64,000 nucleotides of DNA from assembly GCA_963644945.1 (NCBI GenBank), contig CAVIQK010000008.1:9738-73737 (forward strand), written 5' to 3'. A program made the translations under genes and the position numbers. Below the pieces are notes generated by a model. It did no database searches and was not told the origin of the DNA. It saw nothing but the letters and a program-made list of their open reading frames with translations. Position 1 is the stretch's first letter. Every line of letters begins with the position of its first letter. The stretch is from CAVIQK01 sp963644945 (lineage in GTDB: Bacteria; Bacillota; Clostridia; Christensenellales; DTU072). Positions 53,001 to 63,175 of this stretch are shown here, in pieces.

Positions 53001-54443
53001 TTTGAGATTGCACTCAAAATACAGCGTATCGGTACCCTCTCCGCCTACATATTTGAAGTCGAGGGGCATTTTTCCGCTGTCATTGGCATAACCCGTTATG
53101 GTCAAGTTTTTGGCGGTGTCGTTGGTCAAGAAGTGAACAGGCTCCGAGAATCTGACCGAAAATCTCAAAACTTTGTTGTCGGTCGAAGCGATCTCGTCAA
53201 ATGACGTACTCTTCAAGGTGGGGGCATTGTTGTCGTATAGTTCGCTGTCTATTCTGAGTCCTGCAAAAACCATGTCCCAACTGGAATCTCTTGCTATTCT
53301 CAAATTGAATGTTTCGGAATTGTTTTTGTATATCTTGCCCGTAACCGACGGGAAATTGAAATATTGTTTTGAGTAGTAAGAATAGGCATGTTTATACATG
53401 GGATCTTGCGTATTATAGACGGTGTATCCCTTGTGATTGTTGAGCCAACTTCTCGCTGCGTTGGTGAGATTGTATCTATATTCGGAATTATTGTTTTGGG
53501 CATAACCCGTTTCGCCGAACAAAATCGGTACACCGCTACATTTAGGATCGTAATATTCGGAATAGAAAACTTCGTTCCCGCTACTATCGGAAATGGTCAA
53601 TTTTGCGGGAGTATCGACTGTACACCAACCACTTTCGGAAATGGTCGCAGATCCGCCGTAATAGACGTCTGCCCAGTCTTGTTTGTGGTACTTGATATAG
53701 TAATCGTTGGAAATGAATCTTGAAAAAGTTTGGTTTAGAGTGGTGTCTTCATCTACGTAAATCGCAATATAGCGTGTAGGTGTTTGGTAATAGACATTGC
53801 CTCTTTCTATCCAAATAGACGCAAAACTGTTGCCGTAGAGATAATCGTCGAAATATAAGCCGTTTTTCCCTTCTATTTTTGAAAATGCATAGTCATATTC
53901 GGTAAGCACTCTGCAATCAAAGATTTGTGAGCCTTGTTCGGTCGCGTTGAAGTCGTTTTTGACGACGTAGTCGCAACCGCTGTCCGTCACGATATTGCAT
54001 AGGACTATTTCGAAAACTCTCGTTGTTCCGTAAGTCTTTTCGCCTTCTACGAGGTTGGTGGCATCCGTTTGGTAGGTTTGTACGCTAAAATATTGCGTGG
54101 CGCCTTTGGTTGCCGACGTGGTGATTTTGTAGTCTTTAGATTGAGATGTATAGTCGCCCTTTTCGGAAATTGCACTTTTATCCCTTGTGGTCAACGTAAA
54201 ACTTATGCCGTCGTTTTTCTTGGTTACGGCGACTCCTACGGTAATTTTGCCGGCAGAGTCCGGAATAAGATTGCCGTTGTCGTCTTTGTCGTTGGAGGAA
54301 AAGAACACAATATTCATTGTGGTTTCGTCGGTTGCGACAAGTGTCGATGCCTCCGCCACCGTATCTATATTTAGAAACGGAACGACGCAAAAGGCAAGCG
54401 CCAAGACTAAGATAATCGTTATTCTAAAAACTTTCTTTTTCAT
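47037..54443 (-). CDS. giant (2468-residue) surface-anchored protein with tandem Ig-like repeats
   Basis: A signal peptide (about 1-32, ending near AEA) and a single C-terminal transmembrane helix (about 2439-2461) with a short basic tail (RKRSRIE) place almost the whole protein outside the cell. No LPXTG motif is present. The second half contains many beta-sandwich repeats ending in patterns such as GxYxIxxxDxxGN (DLIGNQTSF, DDCGNVVTR, DIYGNKVAK, DKAGNTLNY, DECGNKDYF), typical of bacterial Ig-like adhesin stalks. The first 900 residues are less repetitive and may be the head. It lies between the coupling ATPase and pilin-like genes, so it is likely the adhesin or mating/contact factor of the system. 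Confidence 0.8.
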   Translation of the reverse strand: MKKKVFRITIILVLALAFCVVPFLNIDTVAEASTLVATDETTMNIVFFSSNDKDDNGNLIPDSAGKITVGVAVTKKNDGISFTLTTRDKSAISEKGDYTSQSKDYKITTSATKGATQYFSVQTYQTDATNLVEGEKTYGTTRVFEIVLCNIVTDSGCDYVVKNDFNATEQGSQIFDCRVLTEYDYAFSKIEGKNGLYFDDYLYGNSFASIWIERGNVYYQTPTRYIAIYVDEDTTLNQTFSRFISNDYYIKYHKQDWADVYYGGSATISESGWCTVDTPAKLTISDSSGNEVFYSEYYDPKCSGVPILFGETGYAQNNNSEYRYNLTNAARSWLNNHKGYTVYNTQDPMYKHAYSYYSKQYFNFPSVTGKIYKNNSETFNLRIARDSSWDMVFAGLRIDSELYDNNAPTLKSTSFDEIASTDNKVLRFSVRFSEPVHFLTNDTAKNLTITGYANDSGKMPLDFKYVGGEGTDTLYFECNLKDYENEFDYTRTKITSIRFRNYDTFSSQFATGLYDYAYNFNCSNNAVNMGEFQGITYSTDIDLRDPAVTTKIVSNEHLTSKSHSVKITVSNMEGVGSKLYYTWVKSTDIVGNADEYQPTSYVGCETVNPSEVNVIGDKMDGTYYLYYKAVSAYGKEVLGHVSTPLNFDNTPINIKSISFGDVNAAVSTRDLTITVEGNATDLTSVEMYYRQVGMLGYSRKTIYTQNKVSPTTNEIASFTYDDASNTSTGTMTVSGKDLLGLSDAESMKFYFSFVTYDGASNQDEYVLDDAYLFDTSDHCNINMGISGTKYSIYDTINVSDMTVINETDHSYDNTYLASGFELTFSLQGSTSEPQVDYLYRGSENITANISNYFDSTISDVAEGSTTKKVLTLKYKSASGGNYSIRISGDGKKSEVYTFYLKGDNDNVSCYQSTTGSPLIVNKVYELKDVSYYYASSNSTAESTSYNKSKNLTLMFSSRERAYDYCYYMEMQDLSLLYVDTQSVVDVLNGTIASNYKKAEGEGTAAIGQTWIRYKSKSWDQVSDSTYWNYYFYSNSQETQINTAALSSSLRTAIITVVDKIVDKGSYTYLTSDGGLDSRGVPTLDASRIRSQSETADKTMTGYFFTSPVSFGGDSGIYSPYHVEENISYPIAVQKLTASDYTTIYYKEHVTGTTYEKLTLDGEFYLKDLIKGTGIYDIIERGEDGVREYSVYIDNTAPELKVIYDNNEITITKDFADRSQSLNVKSFTFDTLTDEDEYAYIAVFTSGEKYQGAYLVSEASGISLGEGRYIVRVYDRSGNNYSLNVRISTEDLSSACSFTNEKNKYVRFECKYSQDDIYRFEIYLDDVLIVSNVSSLKKNAITLKDAGEYRFYIEDLFGNVYEERTTLVREVPKVDWYYVKDGTPIKYDETAGTQVGFIKEKIGSTNYLITTAGQVSFRYPTGEGYAYEMVLGTSTLRHTGTYNEVVMSGDSSWQVKIYYEDYPDLFVTFTGQSDTYAPTISATTSRTKYWYADEDEDALARYLQKIKDTAKSGDVINLDDVSCELTDIVTETIASGETVNGGIVNIGVGDLSGIYKWTCTINGKTTEYLGDKVSSIQLSTEGTYQITATDLIGNQTSFSFSIGKSDFTRMIIDDVEELEFEKSSTKYGHEYAVATVEGAGTFAFVVDGEYFKLTTDGSNLIRTIYKVVIDESGELKTAEEEVDLGVLPTTYITIGETDGGYIRTYARNGIVYVGAVLKDAVQGKVNKMEIALRVSSSSAIDTKYSKIVLSDECSYLTYQKDGVDVRLTDILNINEICPLTLEAEVTTVLVNYSPISFEQAEFEDVALGGTYECGRLGEGFYVFHVYNKYGNYSETRVLYSVGIATVGEITYTDGSTKSYSTTYEGDFYSNSSVSLIVYKNVTVAVTKNGSAYKSYTVKTTDTYTQISVGGDGEYVVTLTDDCGNVVTRNIHIKNKSIKYSDGWLTGFNEKALRKDEGYTNTQVSFVENTLKGASVEYITVAYGEKLTVIYDNSSETKVSFASDYKVGADGDGVYEIVFRDIYGNKVAKTVNYSSHTTLSVSRETRDLKKTAYSLDSPLVDNSIWSNKTISFETKAKKYLFKVNSETKDIPYTLSFPGTFDSGKYEYNIEYTDEYGFSYKFSCVLYRTTIEIGVDNMKVNSGVTKDPVSITFSANLSAVISINNQEIGAYKSGEKYMRDGSYVISVSDKAGNTLNYSVRRDSVADYCFYTGSVDQKLVNGEITNMSVVYFAPLNGDSVSYCAVYHDGKEMLDYDLTSFTGNGKWEVVLQDECGNKDYFSFYIVTHALVSFEYTAPYGYEITEATFNAGGGEVDYIEFVEEKDGCKYIALDENGEYKIVMMSPVTGKTTAFSVTIDKSVPTITLEGVAEGESTNKNVKISGYKAGDTIYIYKDGELVNTIEALTVSDVPEITEKGNYKIVVVNEAGGQSEVEFTRVYTANIATTVLIIGVVVAISIGLFLGLLFRKRSRIE

Positions 54444-54458
54444 CTATGTTATAGTCCT

Positions 54459-56813
54459 TCAAGACATACTCTCAAGTCTTGCAAAAATTTCACTTTCGGT
54501 GAGTTCTTTGTGTGCTTCTCTAAACTTTACGAATCTTTCAAAGAGTCTGGTTTCTTCTGCGAGTTTTTCTTTCTCTTCGTCTTCTTCGGTTGTGGGTTTT
54601 GTATTGCTTCCCATCTTCATGGTAGCACCCGTATTTTGATTGTCGTCTTCACTCGACAACACGAGATCGTTGCGTTTTTCCGCATCAAAATATATGGCAT
54701 GCTCGTCAAAGAATCTTTCGCTGAGAAAATCGGTGTTCATTGTGCCGGTCTTGTATAGCGGGACCTTAAAACTCGGGGTGAAATAACTTTTTAGCGGATA
54801 GTTGCCGAACGTGACGATGATGGAGTGTCCTATGTCCGAGCCATGATTGAGTCTTTGGAGTTCGGACGGATAAATAAGAGGTCTTACTTGTGTTTGGGTA
54901 GAAACATTTACCGATTTATCCATATCCGTTCCGCTTGTCGAACGAGTGACGACCGTAATATTTCCGCATAGTTCGGAAAATTCTTTACATGTCCCCATGT
55001 CGTTAGATCCTATAAACATTTTGATTCCGCAGTTGCCTTTGATTATATCGGCGACTTTATCGCCATAGACGTTGTTTAGTTGCGAATATGATTGCACGAT
55101 CATATTGAACCAAATCTTACGGCTTCTTCCGACGGTAATCATCTTGTCGAAGTTCTCGATCTTGGGCATGTTGCCGAATTCGTCCAAAATGTAATAGACG
55201 TTTCTTGGGAGCGACAAGTCTTCTCTTCCCGATGCGACTTTGATAAGTTGCTTGTATAGATTCATAATGAAAATACCCGCAAGATTGTGTCTTGTAGTCT
55301 TTTCATCCGGTATTTTTAGGAAAAGTGCCGTAGGTCTTGCGGCAAGATCTTCGGGACAAAAGTCAGAGGACGACGTAAGTCCGCAAATGCCTGCATCGTT
55401 GAACAGTGTCAATTTTTCATATACGACCGACATGTACGAAGCACGAGTGGTTTCGGCTGCATCGCAAACTTGTTTTGAAAGTGACAATGCTTTGGAGAGA
55501 GGATCACGCCCCGCAAAATATCTACGTAATTGCAAATAGTCGTCTGTGGAATTTTGCAAGATTTTGACCAAATTGAAGAAATTGAACTTTTCTTTGGTCA
55601 TGCCGAGTCTTTTGTCTTCGCTGTCTTCTAACATTGCTAGGAGTGTAGCGAGAACAATACTTCTTGCGCCCTTTTCCCACATAGGATCTTTGTCGTTTTC
55701 GATAGGCACCAAAACCGATACTAGGTCATTGAGATCTTCATATACTTCATCAAAAGTCTTTCTTTTGAAGACTTTTATTGCGGTGACTAAATCGCTATAT
55801 TCGGAGTAGGCTTTTCCGTCGAACTCATACCAAACTTCTTTGCCTTCAAAAGTTTCCTTTTTGCTACCTAGAGGCATATTTTCGGGTAAAGCGTTTTTAT
55901 GTTTATATGCGTTGTTGTGAGCATCCGCATATAGTTGGTAGTTGTCCCATATTCCGTCTAGCGGATTCCAACGGTACGAAGAATATGTGTCACGTAAGTC
56001 GATAACTTTTACGTCATAACCCCTTTCCTTTAAGTATGCGGAATGTAGGGAGAAAAGTTCGCCTTTGGGATCGGTCATAACCATGGACGAACCTGCCTTG
56101 GTTGATGCCAAAATTTGGATCATAGGGCTTACGAACGTCGTTGTTTTACCTGATCCCGTAGCACCTATAATTATCGAGTGGCAAGGCGAATTGAACATAA
56201 CCGTTTCGTCCTTACCTTTCTTATTCATTTGTGCCATTACGGGTATGCCGTCCTTTTCGACGGTGTCTAGTTTTGTATAAGAATAGGTCTTGAAATTCTT
56301 GCTCTTTTCTTCGCTAGTCATCCAACGAGAATTTTCAAGGTTGGCTTCAATACTCTTGATTTTGCCTTGTCCGATGAGTCCCGATGTCCTTACGAAACGC
56401 AATATTTCACGATCGAACACTCCGCAATATAGCGCCACAAATGCAATGAAAAATCCTAGCATCAAGCCATAATATAAGAAGTCAAATTCTACTATGCTTT
56501 TTAGACTTTCGCCCCATGCGATTTGGTCCACTTTCCAATTGCTTTCGATAAATGCATATAGTACAAACGCAAGAAGGCTGGACGTCAGTATCGCTACCGA
56601 CAAGAAGAACAGCCACTCTTGTGCTTTTCCTGAACAGAATTTGTTGGAGAAAAAGATATTGGCAACGAACATTAGGTACACGAACAAGAAAAGTTCGTAT
56701 TTTATATAGGTGCCAAAAGTCAAAGCATTACGCAAAATTACGCAAACCACGATGTTGGAGATGATTAAGTTTACCAAAACAATAATGCCTATTGTCCCGA
56801 GTTTTCTTTTCAT
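54459..56813 (-). CDS. VirD4/TraG-like type IV coupling ATPase
   Basis: This 784-residue protein has four hydrophobic segments (about 8-28, 38-55, 67-90, 112-132), Walker A GATGSGKTT (217-225), MTDPKGEL (246-253), Walker B YYILDEFGNMPK (540-551) and the C-terminal QSYSQL motor motif (574-579). VirD4 proteins select substrates, often through a basic or charged C-terminal signal, and hand them to the channel. The ATG at 56813 overlaps the lipoprotein stop as ATGA. A coupling protein shows that the system moves a defined substrate, DNA or protein; no relaxase is visible to mark DNA as the cargo. Confidence 0.93.
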   Translation of the reverse strand: MKRKLGTIGIIVLVNLIISNIVVCVILRNALTFGTYIKYELFLFVYLMFVANIFFSNKFCSGKAQEWLFFLSVAILTSSLLAFVLYAFIESNWKVDQIAWGESLKSIVEFDFLYYGLMLGFFIAFVALYCGVFDREILRFVRTSGLIGQGKIKSIEANLENSRWMTSEEKSKNFKTYSYTKLDTVEKDGIPVMAQMNKKGKDETVMFNSPCHSIIIGATGSGKTTTFVSPMIQILASTKAGSSMVMTDPKGELFSLHSAYLKERGYDVKVIDLRDTYSSYRWNPLDGIWDNYQLYADAHNNAYKHKNALPENMPLGSKKETFEGKEVWYEFDGKAYSEYSDLVTAIKVFKRKTFDEVYEDLNDLVSVLVPIENDKDPMWEKGARSIVLATLLAMLEDSEDKRLGMTKEKFNFFNLVKILQNSTDDYLQLRRYFAGRDPLSKALSLSKQVCDAAETTRASYMSVVYEKLTLFNDAGICGLTSSSDFCPEDLAARPTALFLKIPDEKTTRHNLAGIFIMNLYKQLIKVASGREDLSLPRNVYYILDEFGNMPKIENFDKMITVGRSRKIWFNMIVQSYSQLNNVYGDKVADIIKGNCGIKMFIGSNDMGTCKEFSELCGNITVVTRSTSGTDMDKSVNVSTQTQVRPLIYPSELQRLNHGSDIGHSIIVTFGNYPLKSYFTPSFKVPLYKTGTMNTDFLSERFFDEHAIYFDAEKRNDLVLSSEDDNQNTGATMKMGSNTKPTTEEDEEKEKLAEETRLFERFVKFREAHKELTESEIFARLESMS

Positions 56814-58483
56814 GAGACAGGTCCTCCGTCTTCTCCGCCGGTTGTTTTTGCGTCAACTACCGAAAACGTCAAAATTATGGGGTTGAGTTTGTTGTAATTT
56901 TCGTTTGTTTGATCGGTAAATTCTATTCTTACGAAATATTTGCCTTTGTCGGTAACTCCGTTTACGGGGTTGCCGTCCGCATCCTTGATATAATTGGTAT
57001 ATTCGCCGTTGTTGTCTTGAACGGGGGTTTCTTGGAAATATGTAAATTTTACGCCTAAAACTTGTCCCGAAACATCTTTCGGAATATTGTTGACGACTAC
57101 GCTTATAGCGTTTCCGGTATATTCATATTCGTCATTTATAGACAATTTACTAGTGTCGTAATCTATTTTGTTGATAACAAGCGTGGCTTTTTTCACGTCG
57201 GTTATCATATAGTTTTGGTCTTCGCACTCAAACAATGCAGTGTATGTATAATAGCCGTATTCGGTGACACTTTCTGCATATTCCCAGTTGTCGCCCGTAC
57301 CGACCTTGATGTCTTCGCCGTCTTTGGTGTAATAGGCATAAAGAAGACTTACGTCTGCGGGAACACCACCGGTAACATCAATGGAATGAGGCTTGCCGTC
57401 ATAATTGGTTTCGTAGCCCGTAATCACAATGTTGGATACATCGTATTTTGCTTGTTTTATTTCTAAAACGGCTTCCATTGGCTCGATTTCTTCATAATTC
57501 GCATTGTCCGAGTAAAAATTGGCTTTGAAGTAGTACTTGCCGGCATTGACAAGGGGAGTCGTCGTCGAAACAAGTTCTCTTTTCTCTGTATATATTTCGT
57601 AATCGACACTGACTCCGTCGGGGCAGTTTTCCACCTCGATCGTATGAGCGATGCCGTCGTAAGTCACGTCTTTGTCCTCGAAGGTCAAATTCTTGGTGTC
57701 ATATTTATTTTTGTTTATCGTCATTTTGGCGGTCATTGCGGGGATAGGCTTGTAATTGTTGCCGTCAAACTTGAAAGTTGCGACGACGTCATAAACTCCT
57801 GCATTGACTTTGACGTTGTTGTCGTCTTCGTATTCTACGGTGATGCCGTCGGGGACATTGCCTTTGATTTCGATAGAGTGTTCTCTTCCGTCATAGTCGA
57901 ACTCGGCATTTTCGAGAGTCACTCCGCTCATATCGTATTCGGCTTGAGTTATCTCGACTTTTGCGGTGAGGGTTTTGGTGACATAATTTTGTCTTGACAC
58001 GATTGCGGTCACGTCATAAGTGCCGACGTTTAAGAAGGTGTTGCCTTCGGGATAATAAACAACCGTACCTTCGGGGTATGTAGGCGACACTTCGGCGACT
58101 ACGTTTTGTCCGGTATAGACAACGGTCATATCTTCAAATTTTAGATCGGAAAATTCGTATAGACAAATATTTAATTTGAGGTCACAAGTGAGTCCCGAAT
58201 AATTGACTGTCAATGTTTTTTCGCCTTGGGAAAAGACTGCCATGTAATCGTCATTGGAAATCATGGTTTTGTCAAAATCTATGGTTTCTGTTTTCCCGGA
58301 CTCGTAGGTAAGCACCAATTTGTAATCGGCATAATCAAACTGCCCGACAAGAATATCTTTTTCTCCGTCTACGGCAATGGATACAACTTTATCGCTAGAA
58401 CATGCGACCAAACTTGTCGCCAAAACGGCGATGAGTACGATCGGCAAAAAAACAATTAAAAATGAGTATGTTTTTTTATTCAT
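56810..58483 (-). CDS. lipoprotein with five MBG-like repeats, first gene of the secretion operon
   Basis: The 557-residue protein has a lipoprotein signal peptide (LVAC, Cys28), an Ig-like module (about 33-106) and five tandem beta repeats starting near 112, 182, 261, 347 and 441. Each has a YDG/YTG turn (for example YDGREHSI, YDGIAHTI, YDGKPHSI) and a vNaGxY strand, the pattern of MBG/YDG surface repeats. It probably extends through the cell wall as an adhesive or structural lipoprotein. It is the first gene after a consensus promoter and its stop overlaps the VirD4-like start. Confidence 0.75.
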   Translation of the reverse strand: MNKKTYSFLIVFLPIVLIAVLATSLVACSSDKVVSIAVDGEKDILVGQFDYADYKLVLTYESGKTETIDFDKTMISNDDYMAVFSQGEKTLTVNYSGLTCDLKLNICLYEFSDLKFEDMTVVYTGQNVVAEVSPTYPEGTVVYYPEGNTFLNVGTYDVTAIVSRQNYVTKTLTAKVEITQAEYDMSGVTLENAEFDYDGREHSIEIKGNVPDGITVEYEDDNNVKVNAGVYDVVATFKFDGNNYKPIPAMTAKMTINKNKYDTKNLTFEDKDVTYDGIAHTIEVENCPDGVSVDYEIYTEKRELVSTTTPLVNAGKYYFKANFYSDNANYEEIEPMEAVLEIKQAKYDVSNIVITGYETNYDGKPHSIDVTGGVPADVSLLYAYYTKDGEDIKVGTGDNWEYAESVTEYGYYTYTALFECEDQNYMITDVKKATLVINKIDYDTSKLSINDEYEYTGNAISVVVNNIPKDVSGQVLGVKFTYFQETPVQDNNGEYTNYIKDADGNPVNGVTDKGKYFVRIEFTDQTNENYNKLNPIILTFSVVDAKTTGGEDGGPVS

Positions 58484-58538
58484 AGTAGTGTCTTCTATCT
58501 CTAACGATTTTGCAACAATAACTAAAATTGCAACTTAT

Positions 58539-58567
58539 AGTATATTTTATATACAATAAAAAGTCAA
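58539..58567 (-). promoter_or_regulatory. sigma-A-type promoter of the secretion operon
   Basis: TTGACT (58562-58567) and TATACT (58539-58544) are exactly 17 nt apart on the minus strand, 55 nt before the lipoprotein start. This is a housekeeping-type promoter, so at least basal expression of the operon does not need the ECF-type sigma factor. Confidence 0.7.
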
Positions 58568-58635
58568 TTAAATTATAATCAACGAGTTTTTGCCGTTTTA
58601 GCAATTTTTGCGTCAAACTTTACAAAACAATAATT

Positions 58636-58663
58636 AAAAACACCTTAAAATTAAGGTGTTTTT
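58636..58663 (-). terminator. terminator overlapping the transglutaminase-like stop codon
   Basis: A near-perfect palindrome (ACACCTTA / TAAGGTGT with A/T flanks) contains the TAA of the upstream gene and separates it from the secretion operon promoter. Confidence 0.75.
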
Positions 58664-59394
58664 CCGTTGTTTTCTCTAATTTTTTTGACATTTTTGTTCA
58701 TAAGCAACCGTCCGAAATGCGTATATACGAATTTTTTGACGGCTGACATTTTTTGTCCGTAATTTTCAAAGAGGGTGTCGGGATCGTCAAAAATGCCAAA
58801 ATCTCTTACTATGCCCTCTTTTTGAATATAGGTGTTGCAACACTCGAATTCGACTTGCGGGGCAGAAAAATCGGTGGTGGCGACGCCGTATCCTATAAAG
58901 GAGCCGTCCTCATTGGGTGCGAAAGTCTTTTGCAAAGAAGAAAGATATTTTTTATCTAAAATGAAACCTTCAAGTTCGTACCACGTACCAAGCACCAAAA
59001 CCTCGACATAACTATGAAAAATCTCTTTGGGGGCAAGTTTATATACAAGTCCGGTCATTGCGCCCTTTTGGAGTATTTTGTCTATCATAAAGCCGTGGAT
59101 TCTGCATCTAATGCCCACTGCTCGCAAAAGTGACATAAATAAAGTGCCTTTCGTATTGCATTGACCGAATCCGTCGGCTAGCACTCGACTAGAAGGAATA
59201 TTGTCATCGACATTGTAGCCGAAAAGTATCTCGTCTTTTATAAAATCGTAAATTGCTTTTACCTTTTCGACCTCTCCAAGTGTTCTCCAACCCCTCAAAT
59301 CTATTAGCGACTGAATAGAATCTGCCGAAAAGTCTAGCATTTTGGTTTCTTTTAGATAGCGATCGCCATCTAGAAAATCTTTTTCTTCTTCCAT
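58651..59394 (-). CDS. transglutaminase-like (papain-fold) domain protein
   Basis: The 247-residue cytoplasmic protein has the transglutaminase-like core: a Cys in GFGQCNTKGTLFMSLLRAVG (75-94) and the His of IFHSYVEV (about 124-131), with WYELEG (138-143) near the third catalytic residue. Such proteins act as proteases, amidases or crosslinking enzymes; the substrate cannot be inferred. There is no signal peptide. It has its own promoter and terminator and, although on the same strand, is separate from the secretion operon downstream. Confidence 0.8.
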   Translation of the reverse strand: MEEEKDFLDGDRYLKETKMLDFSADSIQSLIDLRGWRTLGEVEKVKAIYDFIKDEILFGYNVDDNIPSSRVLADGFGQCNTKGTLFMSLLRAVGIRCRIHGFMIDKILQKGAMTGLVYKLAPKEIFHSYVEVLVLGTWYELEGFILDKKYLSSLQKTFAPNEDGSFIGYGVATTDFSAPQVEFECCNTYIQKEGIVRDFGIFDDPDTLFENYGQKMSAVKKFVYTHFGRLLMNKNVKKIRENNGKTP

Positions 59395-59428
59395 TTCAAA
59401 CCTGTATTTGTTGTTTTATCTCACCAAC

Positions 59429-59470
59429 ATTTTACCAAATAAAAAATAACCACGCAAGGCGATTGCCTTG
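59429..59470 (-). promoter_or_regulatory. promoter of the transglutaminase-like gene and small hairpin
   Basis: TTGCGT (59452-59457) and TAAAAT (59429-59434) are 17 nt apart on the minus strand. A CAAGGC-GATT-GCCTTG hairpin (59455-59470) followed by a T6-containing stretch overlaps the -35 region and may be a terminator for transcripts coming from the rRNA side. Confidence 0.5.
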
Positions 59471-59490
59471 ATTTCCCCGTCTTTCCTAAA

Positions 59491-59699
59491 TAGAAAAACA
59501 AAAAAAGCAGACACGTTTTCGTATCTGCTTTTTATGGCTCCCCCTGTCTGATTCGAACAGACGGTCCGGGGTTTAGCACAGCATAAACCCGTCTTTCACT
59601 ACGGACAATTCACCGGATTGTCCGCTTAACGCTTCGACCCTAGCGTGCGATTCTCGCCATTGGCTGCGATTCTGCTGCTAGTTCGTCCGTTCATATAAA
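59491..59699 (-). repeat. 209-bp tandem unit, copy 1, carrying a tRNA-Asn 3' end
   Basis: On the minus strand the unit ends with the T arm, acceptor 3' strand, discriminator and CCA of tRNA-Asn (about 59535-59563) and the same terminator hairpin (59506-59529). The other 130 or so bases are not tRNA and can form two good hairpins, CGGACAAT / ATTGTCCG and GGGTTTA / TAAACCC. No reading frame is evident. The unit is identical to copy 2. Confidence 0.85.
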
Positions 59700-59908
59700 T
59701 AGAAAAACAAAAAAAGCAGACACGTTTTCGTATCTGCTTTTTATGGCTCCCCCTGTCTGATTCGAACAGACGGTCCGGGGTTTAGCACAGCATAAACCCG
59801 TCTTTCACTACGGACAATTCACCGGATTGTCCGCTTAACGCTTCGACCCTAGCGTGCGATTCTCGCCATTGGCTGCGATTCTGCTGCTAGTTCGTCCGTT
59901 CATATAAA
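59700..59908 (-). repeat. 209-bp tandem unit, copy 2, carrying a tRNA-Asn 3' end
   Basis: Identical to copy 1 with a period of exactly 209 bp. Its tRNA-like 3' end is at about 59744-59772 and its terminator copy at 59715-59738. It lies directly downstream of the true tRNA-Asn gene and terminator. The lack of any difference between copies points to a recent duplication or an assembly duplicate. Confidence 0.85.
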
Positions 59909-59917
59909 TAGAAAAAC

Positions 59918-59947
59918 AAAAAAAGCAGACACGTTTTCGTATCTGCT
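59918..59947 (-). terminator. terminator after tRNA-Asn (end of rRNA operon)
   Basis: AGCAGATACG and CGTGTCTGCT arms (one T-G pair) enclose an AAAA loop and are followed on the minus strand by T7, 5 nt after the tRNA CCA. The same hairpin is repeated in both 209-bp units. Confidence 0.9.
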
Positions 59948-59952
59948 TTTTA

Positions 59953-60029
59953 TGGCTCCCCCTGTCTGATTCGAACAGACGACCTAGCGGTTAACAGCCG
60001 CTCGCTCTAACCTGCTGAGCTAAGGAGGA
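59953..60029 (-). tRNA. tRNA-Asn (anticodon GTT)
   Basis: On the minus strand the acceptor arms TCCTCCT / AGGGGGA include one T-G pair, the D arm reads GCTCAGCAGGTTAGAGC, the anticodon stem encloses CTGTTAA (anticodon GTT) and the T loop is TTCGAAT. Discriminator G and CCA are encoded, giving 77 nt. It follows the 5S gene by 8 nt and is part of the rRNA transcript. Confidence 0.96.
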
Positions 60030-60037
60030 ATAAAAAA

Positions 60038-60152
60038 CGCGGCAACCCCTACCCTCCCGGACCGTCTCCAGTCAAGTACTATCGGCGCAGAAAGGCTTAA
60101 CTTCTGTGTTCGGTATGAGAACAGGTGGATCCCTTTCGCTTACGTCACCGCG
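60038..60152 (-). rRNA. rrf: 5S ribosomal RNA
   Basis: The minus strand shows the conserved 5S core CCGAACACAGAAGTTAAGC, the GGGGTTGCCGCG-type 3' end and complementary termini (CGCGG / CCGCG), giving about 115 nt. It lies between 23S and tRNA-Asn. Confidence 0.93.
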
Positions 60153-60189
60153 AATTGCTGAATATATCAGCGCAACTAAATTGCACTCA

Positions 60190-60209
60190 CACATTCACAA
60201 CTGCATAAC
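60190..60209 (-). other. 3' arm of the 23S rRNA processing stem
   Basis: This 20-base stretch between 23S and 5S is complementary, with one mismatch, to 63335-63354 upstream of 23S. The two arms would bring the ends of pre-23S rRNA together for cleavage by an RNase III-type enzyme. Confidence 0.75.
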
Positions 60210-60271
60210 CATTTAACTTTATACTCACTTATATTTTTGAGGTATTATTAGACTTTCTCACAAAGATAATT

Positions 60272-63175
<2,904 letters not shown>

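Noticed and set aside
36054..58483. Calling the region a complete integrative conjugative element
   Set aside because: No integrase, relaxase, replication gene, oriT or flanking att repeats can be seen. The tRNA-Asn 3'-end repeats at 59.5 kb are outside the operon and have no partner at the other end.
59491..59908. tmRNA (ssrA) genes in the 209-bp units
   Set aside because: There is a partial resemblance to the tmRNA 3' half, but no 5' tRNA-like half, no usable tag frame with a stop, and the acceptor end is that of tRNA-Asn without the G3-U70 pair.
59491..59947. CRISPR array from regularly spaced repeats
   Set aside because: Only three repeats of about 76 bp that are tRNA/terminator sequence, with identical 'spacers' and no cas genes.
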